DNA of 64,000 bases from Elysia chlorotica (taxonomy: Eukaryota; Mollusca; Gastropoda; Plakobranchidae), in the NCBI GenBank assembly GCA_003991915.1, contig RQTK01000320.1, positions 335,415 to 399,414 of the forward strand. Reading direction: 5' to 3'. The notes under the pieces were generated by a model. It saw only the letters and a program-made list of their open reading frames with translations, did not search any database and was not told where the DNA came from. The position numbers and the translations under genes were made by a program. Shown here piece by piece: positions 14,483 to 26,800 of the stretch (position 1 is its first letter; each line of letters opens with the position of its first letter).

Positions 14483-15090
14483 CCCGCAGTCGTCAGGGGC
14501 AAGCTGCGAACAAGAGGCGACCTGGTTCAACGCCAGAAAAATAACCTTGTCGCCACCGCGTACCAGGACAAGAGGACAATTGTCATGCTGTCCTCCAACC
14601 ACGTGATGGGAGCTGCTGCTGATGGACGTCCCCACCCCCTTGCCGACTACAATCGCTACATGGGGGGCGTGGACATGCTCGACCAGCAGCAGTCCTACTA
14701 CCCGGTTGGCCGCGCCGGAAAAAAATGGTGGCGCTACATCATCTGGCATCTAGTTAGCGCCTCCATCTTCAATGCATTTCTGGTATTGGAACATTCCGAA
14801 CATTCCTATGACATTCCGAAATCGCATGACAATATGATTTTTATGCCGATGTGGCAGATGGCTTACTTAACGGCTTCTGCTCAAGAAAGCTGCCAGGCAG
14901 GAAGGCCACGAAGCAGCGAACGGTGCAGCCAGAGACAATCAGACATCATGTGATCGAGAAGATCCATGGAAGGAAAAGACAGTGCATTCTGTGCATAATG
15001 GAGGGAAAGAGAACCACTAAGGCAAATTTTGCCACGTTGCCTTGTGCAAGAGAGTTTGCGTCAGTAGATACCATGACATTGGTATATTAA
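14483..15090 (+). pseudogene. piggyBac-type transposase, C-terminal remnant
   Basis: A plus-strand frame reads RGKLRTRGDLVQRQKNNLVA, then AYQDKRTIVMLSSNH, and the family hallmark DYNRYMGGVDMLDQ. It continues KWWRYIIWHLVSASIFNAF and runs on to about 14790. A frameshift follows, and the next frame carries HVIEKIHGRKRQCILC and the tail. This corresponds to the last third of a PGBD4/piggyBac-like DDE transposase including the conserved Asp of GGVD. The Cys-rich zinc-binding tail is only partly recognisable. The upstream transposase is missing and the left edge is a run of about 25 C. It is inactive, with one frameshift and a 5' truncation. Confidence 0.8.
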
Positions 15091-16738
15091 TGATGATTCC
15101 AGCTTAAATTTTAATTTTTGCGTAGCCTAATGTAGGCATAATTTTGTGTAAAATTTAAATTCATTAGTGTTCCCATCCTTTTTTTTCTTTTCTTAATGTC
15201 ATTTTATTTCTAAAGTTTAACGTGTATACATGAATATTTTGAGGTTGTAAAAAAAAAGGGTTTTTATTATAAAGTACAGTGTAAATCTTGTGAAAAATAA
15301 ACCAGGCATTAAACGTAAGTTGGTCAATTTAATTTTACTTATTACATTTTAAGATTAAATCTGTTTCTAAATTCAAATTGTCTTCTCTTCCTAGATCCTC
15401 TTGGGTTTTTGTTTTGTTTTTTTTTTTTTTTTTTTTTTGTTCTTTTTTGCTTTTCCTCCTTCATTGAATCGGTCCAACTGTTTTTGTTGTCATTATGTGC
15501 CTAAAACATGAATATACAAAACTCAAATTTTACTTTTTACGAAAGACAACTGAATAATTTTCTAGTAGGGCCTAAATAAAACCGCGTTTGCAACTTGAAT
15601 CTTAGAAATACCAGAAAAAAAGTAGGAACAAATACATAAAAATATAGACAAATGCCATATATAATTTTGAATAATCTAGAATCAATTTTTTTCAGAAATT
15701 AGCAAGTATAAAAGCTGCACAGCTCATTTTCTACCTAAAACACAAAATGGGTGTGTAATTAGTGTGTTTTGTGTACTTAGCATGCATCTTCTCAACATCA
15801 CCGACTTCAGTTCTACACAACTCAAATCAGATTCATGTAAAATAAAAATTTAAAAAAATATATAGCAATAAGGACTCATCAATATTGAGTTCATGCATTC
15901 TTCTTCAATGTGTAATAATTTCAAAGTTATTGGTTAATAGAGAGCATAGATGAAACGTTTTTTCTAAGACACCCTCTGTATGGTCTCTTATCTCCAAAAT
16001 TATCTAAACAAACCAGGGTGGCATTTGTTGACAGGAAGCTGAACCCTAGAAACTAAATGGCTGATAGAGAATCTGTATCTTAAAGAGTTAAATCTTTAAC
16101 ATTATAAAAAGAAAACAGGACATTGTACAACTGAGGTGATGATTTGCTTACCGTTACATAAAAAGCTGGTAAAGTATGCTATATGGGAAAGTTAAGAGCA
16201 ATTTAGTGCTCGTTGCGTTAACGTTGAGTTACGTTAGCGTAGTCGATACACTTATTAAGTGATGACGATAACATGATTTCGTTAGTATTGTATCTTTCTA
16301 AATGTAGCAAAGGTGTATTTTCTGATCTTCTTACCGTTTTAAGCAGTTTGCAGATTAATCGATCCTCGCTTTCTCTGTTGCTTGAATTTCAGTGAGAAAT
16401 ATATATATGCCTCGGTGCTTGTCGTTGCACCACCAACTGAAACCGGTCTAACAGGTGAAGTCTAATTGTATCTGCTATTATTTCTATTTATTCCCGGCAT
16501 GTTATCGTTGAAGTAAAGGCGTTGTGTTAGAACGATGACGCCACTGTTTATAAATAGAACTTATACTAAAGAAGGAAAGCTTATCAAAGACCGTAAACAG
16601 CCACTGAATCTCATTTATCACTATATAGGCTTACTTGACCCTTGACAATAGTTTAAATCTGTGCGAACCATTTTGTATTTAGGGCATTGACTGATTTAGC
16701 CTATAATGTAGGCAGGTCGGGACTGACTTTGGAGGCTT
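15091..16738. other. AT-rich intergenic sequence
   Basis: A T-rich homopolymer lies at 15417-15439. I see no coding exon, element ends or RNA gene. Confidence 0.55.
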
Positions 16739-16740
16739 AA

Positions 16741-16781
<41 letters not shown>

Positions 16782-16788
16782 TAATAAT
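16739..16788. repeat. (AAT)n microsatellite
   Basis: Trinucleotide tract of about 16 units with one AAC interruption. Confidence 0.93.
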
Positions 16789-16929
16789 ATTAATAGAAAA
16801 AAAAGAACTTTGGTCAGCCTGTATTAATTTCTACTGCCTTTGGACTGGGTAATGACAAAGATTCTATATTTAGAAAAGCTATCTAGGATTACAAGAACTA
16901 CAGTACTGGAGCAGGATGTGGGCAGAGAT

Positions 16930-17222
16930 CGGGATAGATAGAATATAAAATCATAGATAGATAAGCTGCATAGATAGATAGGTATGTGGGTGGATAGAAA
17001 GGCAGAAAAACAGAAAGATAGTCAGACAACCAGAGATACAGAGAGACTTAGACAAATACACCATAGGCTACACACAAAGAGAGAGACAGAAAGGCAACCA
17101 GACAGTGCTACCAAGGCGAACTGGAAAAAGAGAGAGACACACACATAGAGATAGACAGATAGACAGACAATAAGACAGAGGGAAAGATACTCAGACAGAG
17201 AGAGAGAGAGAGAGAGAGAAAT
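16930..17222. repeat. GATA/GACA/GA-rich purine tract
   Basis: Loose tetranucleotide and dinucleotide purine repeats ending in a clean (GA)n at 17198-17219. ORFs read through it on the other strand are low complexity. Confidence 0.8.
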
Positions 17223-17685
17223 ATTCATGAGGTCAGTTGAGACTTCAAAGCCATAATAGTTAACATCTACACGAATAATTATGTGCGATGTAAAATTATA
17301 TTTATTTGACTATCATATTGACAATTTCGAGAACATGCAATTTAACATGATTTTAAACATTTGGCTCTCGATACGAAACCTGATCCAATTTAATCTGCCT
17401 ATACGAGAAAAAAGTATTGTCAGAATTTATAAAAACTATGTTTAAACAGGTCATAGATAATATAATATATGTATAATTACGAACATTCAGAAACCGCAGT
17501 ACATGTGTAGGACGAAGCGTTTTTGTTATATGGTCTGACTTGAAACACAGTTTGAAGGTAAATACATAAATAAATAAATAGATCGATAAATCATTAGATA
17601 GATAAGTAGATGGATTAAATACATTACATGTATTTAGAATATTGCAATAGTGTTAGAACAAAGCAAGATACACAAAGTTAATTCT

Positions 17686-17750
<65 letters not shown>

Positions 17751-17785
17751 TTTCTTTCTCTTTCTCTCTATCTCTTTCTCTCTCT
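17686..17785. repeat. (CT)n microsatellite at a gap edge
   Basis: About 30 CT units followed by degenerate CTTT/TCTC. It runs directly into the assembly gap. Confidence 0.95.
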
Positions 17786-18169
17786 NNNNNNNNNNNNNNN
17801 NNNNNNNNNNNNNNNNNNNNNNNNNNNNNNNNNNNNNNNNNNNNNNNNNNNNNNNNNNNNNNNNNNNNNNNNNNNNNNNNNNNNNNNNNNNNNNNNNNNN
17901 NNNNNNNNNNNNNNNNNNNNNNNNNNNNNNNNNNNNNNNNNNNNNNNNNNNNNNNNNNNNNNNNNNNNNNNNNNNNNNNNNNNNNNNNNNNNNNNNNNNN
18001 NNNNNNNNNNNNNNNNNNNNNNNNNNNNNNNNNNNNNNNNNNNNNNNNNNNNNNNNNNNNNNNNNNNNNNNNNNNNNNNNNNNNNNNNNNNNNNNNNNNN
18101 NNNNNNNNNNNNNNNNNNNNNNNNNNNNNNNNNNNNNNNNNNNNNNNNNNNNNNNNNNNNNNNNNNNNN
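17786..18169. other. Assembly gap (384 N)
   Basis: A run of N. It is bordered by (CT)n on the left and (AAT)n on the right, so the missing bases are probably simple repeat. ORFs spanning it are meaningless. Confidence 0.99.

Positions 18170-18236
<67 letters not shown>
18170..18236. repeat. (AAT)n microsatellite at a gap edge
   Basis: About 22 AAT units leaving the gap, ending just before the hairpin element at 18251. Confidence 0.95.
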
Positions 18237-18237
<1 letters not shown>

Positions 18238-18250
18238 ATAGTTTTTATAT

Positions 18251-18452
18251 CCATTAATATTCATCGAGGTCAATTGCCCTCCCTTATCCAATTTGTAAAC
18301 CCTCCCTAACGAATCAAAATATAATTGAATACATGTACATATATGTATACGTATTTGGGCTAGTATATAATCATAATAGTTAACAGCTTTTAAGTGTGAA
18401 GCTCTGCAGGCGTGGTCAGCCTATCTCAATTGACCTCGATGAATATTAATGG
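18251..18452. mobile_element. 202-bp element with perfect 26-bp terminal inverted repeats
   Basis: Positions 18251-18276 and 18427-18452 are exact reverse complements (start CCATTAATATTCATCGAGG). The interior is non-coding. The size and the perfect TIRs fit a MITE. I could not identify a clear target-site duplication, so the superfamily is open. Confidence 0.65.
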
Positions 18453-18512
18453 GTCCGTAGAATCTACAGCAAATCTACTTGGTAACTATCGTTTACTTTT
18501 CCATTAATAATA

Positions 18513-18565
18513 GGGTGGGCGCGTAGATCTATAAATAGCACTGTTTGTAGATCTATGGGTGGGCG
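18513..18565 (+). promoter_or_regulatory. Promoter-like block: paired GGGTGGGCG and TAGATCTA with a TATA box
   Basis: GGGTGGGCG occurs at 18513 and 18557, TAGATCTA at 18524 and 18548, and TATAAATA at 18530. A GTAAGT-like donor (AAGTAAGTG) follows about 100 bases downstream. The arrangement resembles a core promoter, yet no gene is recognisable downstream on the plus strand. Treat it as a hypothesis. Confidence 0.28.
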
Positions 18566-19704
18566 TGACTTAGGTGTCTATTTTTGGAACTGCTGCAAAA
18601 GTATGTTAGAGATCACAGAGATTCCACCCGCAGAGCATTTTAGTTTAAGTAAGTGTTAAGAGATGTAACATTGTGTTGCCAGAGATCGGATAGGTAGCGA
18701 AACATACCTCTCAGTAAATTCATATATAAAGGTCTATAATAATTATCTTTCATTCTATCTTTTCTATCTGTGTCATTTTGTTTTTGTTTGTTGTTGTTGT
18801 TGGTTTTTTTTTAATCCAATCGCTTTTTATCGTTAGTACATGTATAGCTTAACTATTCTGTAAGTGGCTCACTTATCTTTCTGTCCGTCATTCTATCTGT
18901 TTGTTTGTTTGACTCTGAGTCCCATTCCATTGTCTTCACACGCTTTATTCCCTACTCTGTTTCTGTCGTAAAATAATTAACATAGACGATTTGTTCAAGA
19001 CTTTTTAAAAACAAATTGAACCAGTTGCTATTTCAAATTACATAAGAGAACCGCAGAGAGATTTGGAAGATAATTTTTTTAATTAAGCCAACTCGATTTT
19101 CTGCACGCTCCCGTGATCGTTTTATGTTATTGAACTTGTAGCAGATTTGGCTTGACTAAAATTTGACTCTACTAGTCCGGGTCGTACTTTCGGTATTCAT
19201 TAGAGTAAATGTTTCATCCTCGTTCAGTTTTATTTTTTAAACATTTATCATTATGCCTTTTTAAACTAATGCATACTTTGGAAATTTTAATTTTGCTTTG
19301 TTAAATAAATTATGTACAAAGGATCACAGAAAACGCAGAAGTATTGATTTGTGCAGTGGATACTTTGCGTTAATTTTTGGTTTCATATGATTTGAAAAAA
19401 AAATATTATTATGAACAGAAAGTGGGGCCTATATTTTTTCCCTTGAAAAAAATAATCGATGTACCATCTTTATTTAGAAATGATGATAAAAAGGTACGTA
19501 AATTAAACTTTGTAAAAAAAAGAACTTTTAGTCATCTTAAAAAGTATATTCCATTCCTAACTACTATAAACGTTGAATGATAATGATGAAAAAAAAATTG
19601 AATGCAGTGGAACAAGAATTTAAATAAGTGTAAAAAGAAAAAGCCTATACTCAGTCTGTTTCCTACTAATTGTTATGTAATATCATCAAACTTCTCATAT
19701 GAGA
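18566..19704. other. AT-rich sequence with no gene seen
   Basis: Contains a GTT-rich patch near 18786 and several A runs. Small ORFs (for example 19377-19580) show AT-driven composition and no similarity that I recognise. Confidence 0.5.
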
Positions 19705-20590
19705 GTTAAGATAAGATAAGATAATGTAAGATAAGATAATTTTTATTTGTCCCTTTGCGGGAAAATCGATTTGGACATGTTAAAAGTATTTTACACATAA
19801 TAATGATAATAAAAATAAACATTTTACATTACATAATATGAGTGGTGGCTCTTTAGTAAGCATACTGTAGAAACAAATATTACGTTTAACCAAAAAGAAT
19901 GTAAGCATATAGACGTGAACTTTTTCTTTTACCGCCATTCACTCTTTTCCCCCAATATACTTACACACACACACACAGTTACAAGATCGCATTAACACAA
20001 TTGTTTCATGATGAGCTCCTCATTTGCCGTGAGCCTGATGGTACAAATGAGTTATATTGTAGCGATCGGTTCTAGCTTTAGGTTGAATCATGCGACCACT
20101 GCGTGTGGAAAACATAAACTCCTGGTTTAGTGGATGGTCGATATCTTTGGTTACATCTAGACATTTTTTCAACAGTGGCCTCTTATAAAGATCAGTCAAA
20201 AGTGGTAGGTCCAGTTTAATTATTTTACCCGCTCTTTTGATCAAACTATCTATTCTATTCTTATCTTTTGAAAGAGCTGAACCTCCCCAACAAGTGATGC
20301 CAAAACAAATAATGCTTTCTATGGTTGCATTGTAGAATAAAGTCATTATAGTCTTATTAATATTAAAGGAATTGAGTTTTCTTAAAAAAAATACAGCCTT
20401 TGGTTTACCTTTTTACATAAATGATCAATGTGAACATTCCAGTTTAATTTAACAAATTCTGCACTATATACGTTTTGAGTTGCGCGAAGTCTTCTACCTT
20501 ATGTACTATTTTTTACCTTGTCGAAACTTTGATATTCATTACCGATTTCTGGATCTTAAAGGTTTTACTATTGTACTGTTATAAAGGATT
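19705..20590 (-). mobile_element. 5'-truncated LINE, reverse transcriptase C-terminal end
   Basis: The minus-strand frame 20346-20020 reads FYNATIESIICFGITCWGGS, then RIDSLIKRAGKIIKLDLP and DHPLNQEFMFSTRSGRM. This is the typical tail of the CR1/L2/Rex1-like reverse transcriptases (ES-x-x-x-x-I-T-x-W, then R-A-x-K-I-I, then HPL and SGR-R). A 3' UTR and a (TTATC)n tail at 19705-19740 complete it. The frame is open for 108 codons. Upstream of 20346 it is frameshifted (LNSFN-like remnant), and the 5' part is lost. It is the same family as 24086-25765. Confidence 0.8.
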
Positions 20591-21588
20591 TAAATAATTT
20601 TTCTTTCTAAATTCCATAATTAATTATTTATATTTTGGTATTTACTACCAGGTGTAAAACTTTGCCAGGACTTCATTATAAACATGTCTGTAAAACTAGT
20701 TTGCACAGATCATTATTGGACTCCCCATAGCTTATTTTTATACATAAAATCCAAATATAATTTTATATACATGTATAGCACAAAGATGTTGACAACCAAG
20801 ATCAATTTGGTCCCATCCTATGAAGAGTACCTAAAATAATTGTGGAGATACTTGAAAATGAAACAATGTATCATTCCAGGGCAATACATTTTCTTTCTCA
20901 CGTGCGTTTAATCTAAATAAAATGTTGTGGTAAGTTTAAGATAATGAGAATGCTTATGGGTCGTTAGTGGTGGTATATTACATACAAGAGAGCTTATTTT
21001 TATATTTTAAGACCAGCTGTAAGCTTACCACAAACGTTGTACTTCGCACCTATAGCATACAGTCAAATATACGCTAGTCTATAGTAATTTCATTACTCTC
21101 TCTCTCTCTTACAAACAGAAACAAAAAAAAAAAAAAAAACACACACACAATTTAAATAAAAAAAAGCAGTGTAAAATGTTGGTTTTTCTCCTTTAAATTA
21201 TAAGCAGGAATGATTTACAAGAACATTACTAGTAATTTATAATGAATAAATTGTTTTGAGGCACACTGGAGCTATCATTCAATATAATATTATTATATGC
21301 AACATTACTCATCTATAAATCAATGTTACTGATAATTCTAAAAAGGTCGTTCTAATTGAGTTTGATTAATCTCAGCTGTATTGAAGTGCTATTTTACTTG
21401 TACTTGTAAGTGATTAGTATACTTTGCCTTCTCTTTAAAAAAAATAGTGCATATAGTGCATCTTTTTTGGCATGCTCATTTGTAATGGTAATTGTAAAGG
21501 CCAAAAGAGAAAAAAATGATTATGTTGTGTACAAATCTAAAAAAGTGTGGTCCTCAATAACTACATATAAAGACAGACACGTCAATGT
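20591..21588. other. AT-rich sequence, no gene
   Basis: Only homopolymers and short CA/CT tracts around 21100. Nothing else supportable. Confidence 0.55.
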
Positions 21589-21836
21589 TGAGTTGGTTTA
21601 ACGTCCAACATCAGCACTCTAAAGGCTATTATACGAACGGACCCCAAGACTGAAGTCTGACAATTTTATGTGCTGCTACACACGAGACAGGGTGTGGATA
21701 CCATGACTCCTATCTCAGCCGATCACATTAAACTGACACCGACCCAACCAGTAGGGAGCGATATCGCCAGGGCTCGAACCTTAGACCTTTTGCATTGGAA
21801 GCCGATGTTCTACCCCAGGGCCATTGTGCCCCCTCA
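21589..21836 (-). mobile_element. Near full-length tRNA-derived SINE
   Basis: On the minus strand, from 21836: a tRNA-like head with B box (GGTTCGAGCCC), CTACTGGTTGGGTCGGTGTC, GTGATCGGCTGAGATAGGAG, CAGCACATAAAATTGTCAGA, then a 3' end GGACGTTAAACCAACTCAAC. The match to the copies at 48961 and 54258 in the same order defines the family. Confidence 0.8.
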
Positions 21837-23823
21837 GACATGTTAAAAGACCACAGAATTTCACTAATGCTTCAATATATCACACCTTTTGAAGTACATG
21901 TATAGATTTTATATGATACAAATGATTATGTAAAGATATAAAATATTGTAGTATTAAATCGCATAATGCCATTAATAAGTCACATTGACAGCTAAAAACT
22001 TAAAAGGCATTTGAGGAGACAAATTATGAATTAAATTCTCAAAGTTTTTCTACTAAATATTTTCTTTTCTTTCTGGTAATAGAATAAAACAACTATTACT
22101 AGTTTGGTGCATAAAATTAAAAGATTTCCAAAGCCTTATTTTTAAATATGTAAATAATGTAAAATTTTAATTTAAATAAGCTAATGACGCAGGGATGAAA
22201 ATTGACTAGAATTTTCAAAATACATGCATTCATGTAAGAAATATTTATTTAAAGTTTATTATTACTTTCATTCATAAATATAGATTTTGACTTTTCATAA
22301 AATAAGAATCAATATGATTTACCGCAGAAAAGTAATATTGCATTTTTGTATATGATGAAAGGAAGTTGAATAAAAGAAAGTGTGAATAGTCAAATATTAC
22401 AAATATAATATTTTCTTCCGGCATCTTTGACTTTGAGATTCATTAATTTATTATACCTACCATTCAATGTAAAAAGATTATAACTTCAAAAATTGTTCTC
22501 ATTTGAAAAAAATTACAAAAAACAATTTCATATCATATAGTACAACATATTTCAATTGTCACCTCTAAGCCAGTTTTTTAATACAAAATAATATACTAGC
22601 CATTAAGTTAATCAATTTGTAAGAGCCTGAGGTACACAAAAATCTTTTTTTTTCCATTTTTTTTATTAAAGGAAACAAACAATTTTATATGCCTTAAACG
22701 AAAACTCTGTTAATAAATTTGACACACTTGTTTAAAGAATCATAATAAAGTTTCAAAGAAATTATCACAGATCAAAGAAAATCATGTCATATTGTATATA
22801 GATAAAGAGTAAATATCAGTAAAACAAATGAAAATATGAAATTCAAAATGTATATCCATCTTTTAAAAAAAAGCATGATATGTATAAAATACATAACTGT
22901 AAACGTTTTCATTTGTTTCTTATTTTCATCCCCCATTTCTTCTACTGTCAACTTTTGACACAGAGGGTTTCAAATTATTCCTTTACAAAGTGGGTATACT
23001 TTAAAAAGAAATGCACATCATAAAAATGTCAATTCAAAAATGTGTATTCATAGTAAAAATAGAGGGGATAGGGAGCACAATAATAAAAGCAAAGATTAAC
23101 ATTTGATATTTTTAAAAAAGCTACTTTTTCAGGAAGTGTTATTATATACTTGCTTCAATCAAGTTCATTCTGCATTCCTCTATGTTTCTTACAGGCACAT
23201 CTTTCCATCCAGACTTATTTCAAAAATGTGCGATGTAATTATCACTATCCTTCCATAATCTTAATCAAAGATATATTTTAGAAAAAAAAATAACAAGTTA
23301 TGTAGTGTCTGATGATCTGCATGACACAATAAAGAAGATTAATACTATACATTGGAAGAAAAAAATTATTGTGCTATGGAAGCAGCACTCCTTTTAACAC
23401 ACACTCTCTAAGTTTCTCATCTCCTTGGTCTCCAAATAATATCTTTAAAAAAAATTGATTCAGTACAAAAACACATTCATAAAAATCTAGTATCATTACA
23501 TATTATCAAAACGTAAAAAAAATGTACACATTTAAATAAAATCTCTCGACTAGTAAGGTCTAGCATACTTAATGCCAATTTAAATATCTCATTTAGCGCA
23601 TTTATCTGTTATAAAGATTTTTTATAGATGCTCTTTTCTTACAAAAAATTTTGTTTGAGTCAAAAAAAGTATAATCGTCTGTCATTTTCAATGTCATTAT
23701 TTTCAGATGGACATTTGTATGCCATCTTTTTGTTCATGCTATCCACATTTGTCAAGACATTAATTAACCATTTAAGCTGCAAAGATATTTTTTAATGTGG
23801 TTCCAAAACAAAGTGTTTATAAA
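21837..23823 (-). other. Very AT-rich region, possible 3' UTR and flank of the BTB gene
   Basis: Lies directly 3' of the BTB-BACK gene's stop codon at 23824. AATAAA-like signals on the minus strand are common here (for example near 22663), but in such AT-rich DNA they are not informative. I see no coding exons. Confidence 0.4.
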
Positions 23824-26800
23824 TTATCTTTGTTGTGTTGCAGCATCTACTGGCATCTCCAACAAATGGTCTCCCACTGCTTGTACTTTGATGAAGACAG
23901 CTCCTGAGAGCGAACCTTCCACTATGAAAGGCGAGTCTTCTGCCGATAGCTTGGTCAGGTCTAAAACATTCTCCACCAGCATGTCCGGATTTCGCGATGT
24001 GAACAGGTGCTGCTTTGTTACAGTGAGGCCCACATAGCGCAGAGCTTTCTTTTTACTGTTGAAAGATGGGGGGGGGGGGGGGGGGGGCATTGAAATAAAA
24101 GAAAAAAAACGGGCGTGGCAGAGTTTTATAAATTAAAAACAGGAAAGACCGTAGGCCCAGATAATATTTCTAGAATGATACTTAAAGAATGTTATGAACA
24201 GCTCGCCACAATTTCTACGATTTTGTTCAACTTCAAACAACAAAGGGCCGTAACGACTTTAGACCTGTAGCTTTAACATCTATTGTTTTTAAACATTTTG
24301 AAAGAATTATCCTAAGACATCTACTCTCTGACTGTGGAAACCAATTAGACCCTATGCAGTTCGCATACAGAAGTGTAGAGGATGTTTTTTTTAGTATTTA
24401 TCAATAACATCACGAAACATTTTGAAGCACCTAAATCATATGCAAAAGTTCTCTTTATAGATTTTTCATCCATTTTAAACACCATCCAGGTTCATTTATT
24501 CGTGGAAATATTACTTGCTTTGAAGAATACCACCTACACTATTCTGTAGATCTAAGAGTACCTCACAAATAGGTCCCAGTTTGTTAATATCAATGGAACA
24601 TGCTAAGAAAAAATGGTAACTAACACGAGCGCATCTCAAGGTTGTGTTCTATCTCTAGTTCTATACTCAATGTATACTAATGATTACTCTGCCACCGAAG
24701 AAAACACTTGTCTTATTAAATTTACTGATGATACAACTCTGCAAGGCTTTTTAGACACCTCAGAGGACAGTTATAGAGCATAGGTAAAAAAGACAGGCGT
24801 AGAGAGAACTTCCTGACACTAAACGTAGATAAAACAAAAGGAATGATTTTTTTATTTTAAGATAAAGAAAGATAGAGTGATTCCTCCCTCGATCGAAGAC
24901 AGTACTGTTACAATTGTTGACAGCTACAAATATTTAGACCTGGCAATAAATTCCAAGTTAAACTGGCATAATATTCAATGATTCATATTGATCATTTATG
25001 TAAAAAGTTAAACCAAAGGCTGAATTTTTTAAGAAAACTCAATTCATTTAATGTTAATAAAACTATTATGACTTTATTTTACAATGCGACATAGAAAGCA
25101 TTACTTGTTTTGGCATCACTTGTTGGGGAGGCTCAGCTCTTTCAAAAGATAGACGAGAATAGATAGCTTGGTCAAAAGAGCGGGTGAAATAATTAATTGG
25201 ACCTACCACCTTTCATTGATCTTTGCGTTCACTGTTGAAAAAATGTCTAAATGTAACCAAGGACGTCAACCATCCACTAAACCAGGAGTTTAAGTTCTCT
25301 ACACATAGCTGTCGCATGATACAGCTTATATCTAGAACTGATTGCTACAATAATTCATTTGTAGCATCAGGCCCAAGGCAACTGAGGAGCTCAACATAGA
25401 ACAATTGTGTGTATTTGAGCTTAAATGTGCGTGTGTGTGTATGTGTGTGTGCGCGCGTGAGTATAATGTTGGGTGAAAAGAAACTGAAGGGAGGTATCGA
25501 CATAAGCTTAAATGATTCTTGGTTAAACCTAATATTTGTTTCTACAGTACACATGTAAAGAGTCATCATTCATATTAATATAATGTTTACTGTTTCTCCA
25601 AAACATTTACATCGATTTCAGTTTCTCACAAAATGTGTATCGTTTTTAGTTTTTGTGTAACGATGTTCAGTTTATTAAATTAAATGTGTATAATATTATG
25701 TAACATGTCCGAGTTGATTTTCTCTCAAAGGGACAAATAAAGATTTATCTCATCTTATCTAATAGCTAGAGTGGTTTTTGGTAGGTGGGATAGGTCTTGA
25801 TTCAAAGCAATAGGCATTTTCAGCCAAACGTAATTGAATGCAGCCCAACATTTTCCTTCTTTTATCTATTCCTCTTTTTATCTAAAAGCAAGATTTTATA
25901 AGTCATCTGAGGCCTAGCATAGGTGACTTACCTGTACAGCTGAAGTGTGACCTCCACTAGCATCGTGGGATAATCTTTAATGACAGCTCCACCTGGATTC
26001 GCAGTGTCCACCACGCGTGCATTGTGACGCACGACCTTGAGGGTGACGTGGTCATTCTGCCTGCCCATGAAGTTTCCATACAGTGAGATGGTGGAGAAGT
26101 GGCCCTTGGGATAGAAGTTTACTTGGAAATGGGCCACGTGAGACGTCTGGAAAGTGGAGAGAAAAATATTTTTTAAAGACATTTTTTACTATTCATACAC
26201 ACAAAGTATATACTGTCAGTGAGCTAGCAGAATGATGTATCTAATTTTCTATAGTTTTGAGATAAGTTTAAAAAATGTATTCTTGTGCTTTAAGAAAGAA
26301 TTATCCTATGTTTTTGTTGAAGTCATTAAAAAATCCAAGCAATGGCGCATTTTTATTTTGACTTCACTATGAAATAGATACTGATCTAAAAACACATCAG
26401 TGATATGTTTAAGAATATTTTGCAAGTGTCAGAGATGTGCCATCCTGCTAGTCCTGTGCTGATATATTTAACATTGTGAGCAATTTGTTTTGTTTTGTAC
26501 TTTTTTATTTTTAAGAGAAATATTTGCATTTGACCATACCTCTCTTAACCTCATCACATATCAAACAAATTGCAGACAGGCCCATTTAAAAAATCAGGTT
26601 AATAACTGAGCTAGCCTCATAACAATGATATATTAACAGCAAACAACTTTGAAGCATATCAAAATTGATTTAAATAGGTCTTATAATGTAAAATTTAAGA
26701 TAAAAAAGACTAAACTTATGTGCCTATCTTACCTTGCATGTGTCTGGGTCTAGGCAGGGTAAGTAGGGCACTTGGCAAGGCAAGCAAATGCGACTCTCGA

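Noticed and set aside
14336-14749. 137-codon minus-strand ORF
   Set aside because: It is antisense to the piggyBac remnant and includes the poly-C run.
17634-18291. Long ORFs of about 175-212 codons on both strands
   Set aside because: They run through 384 N and CT/AAT microsatellites.
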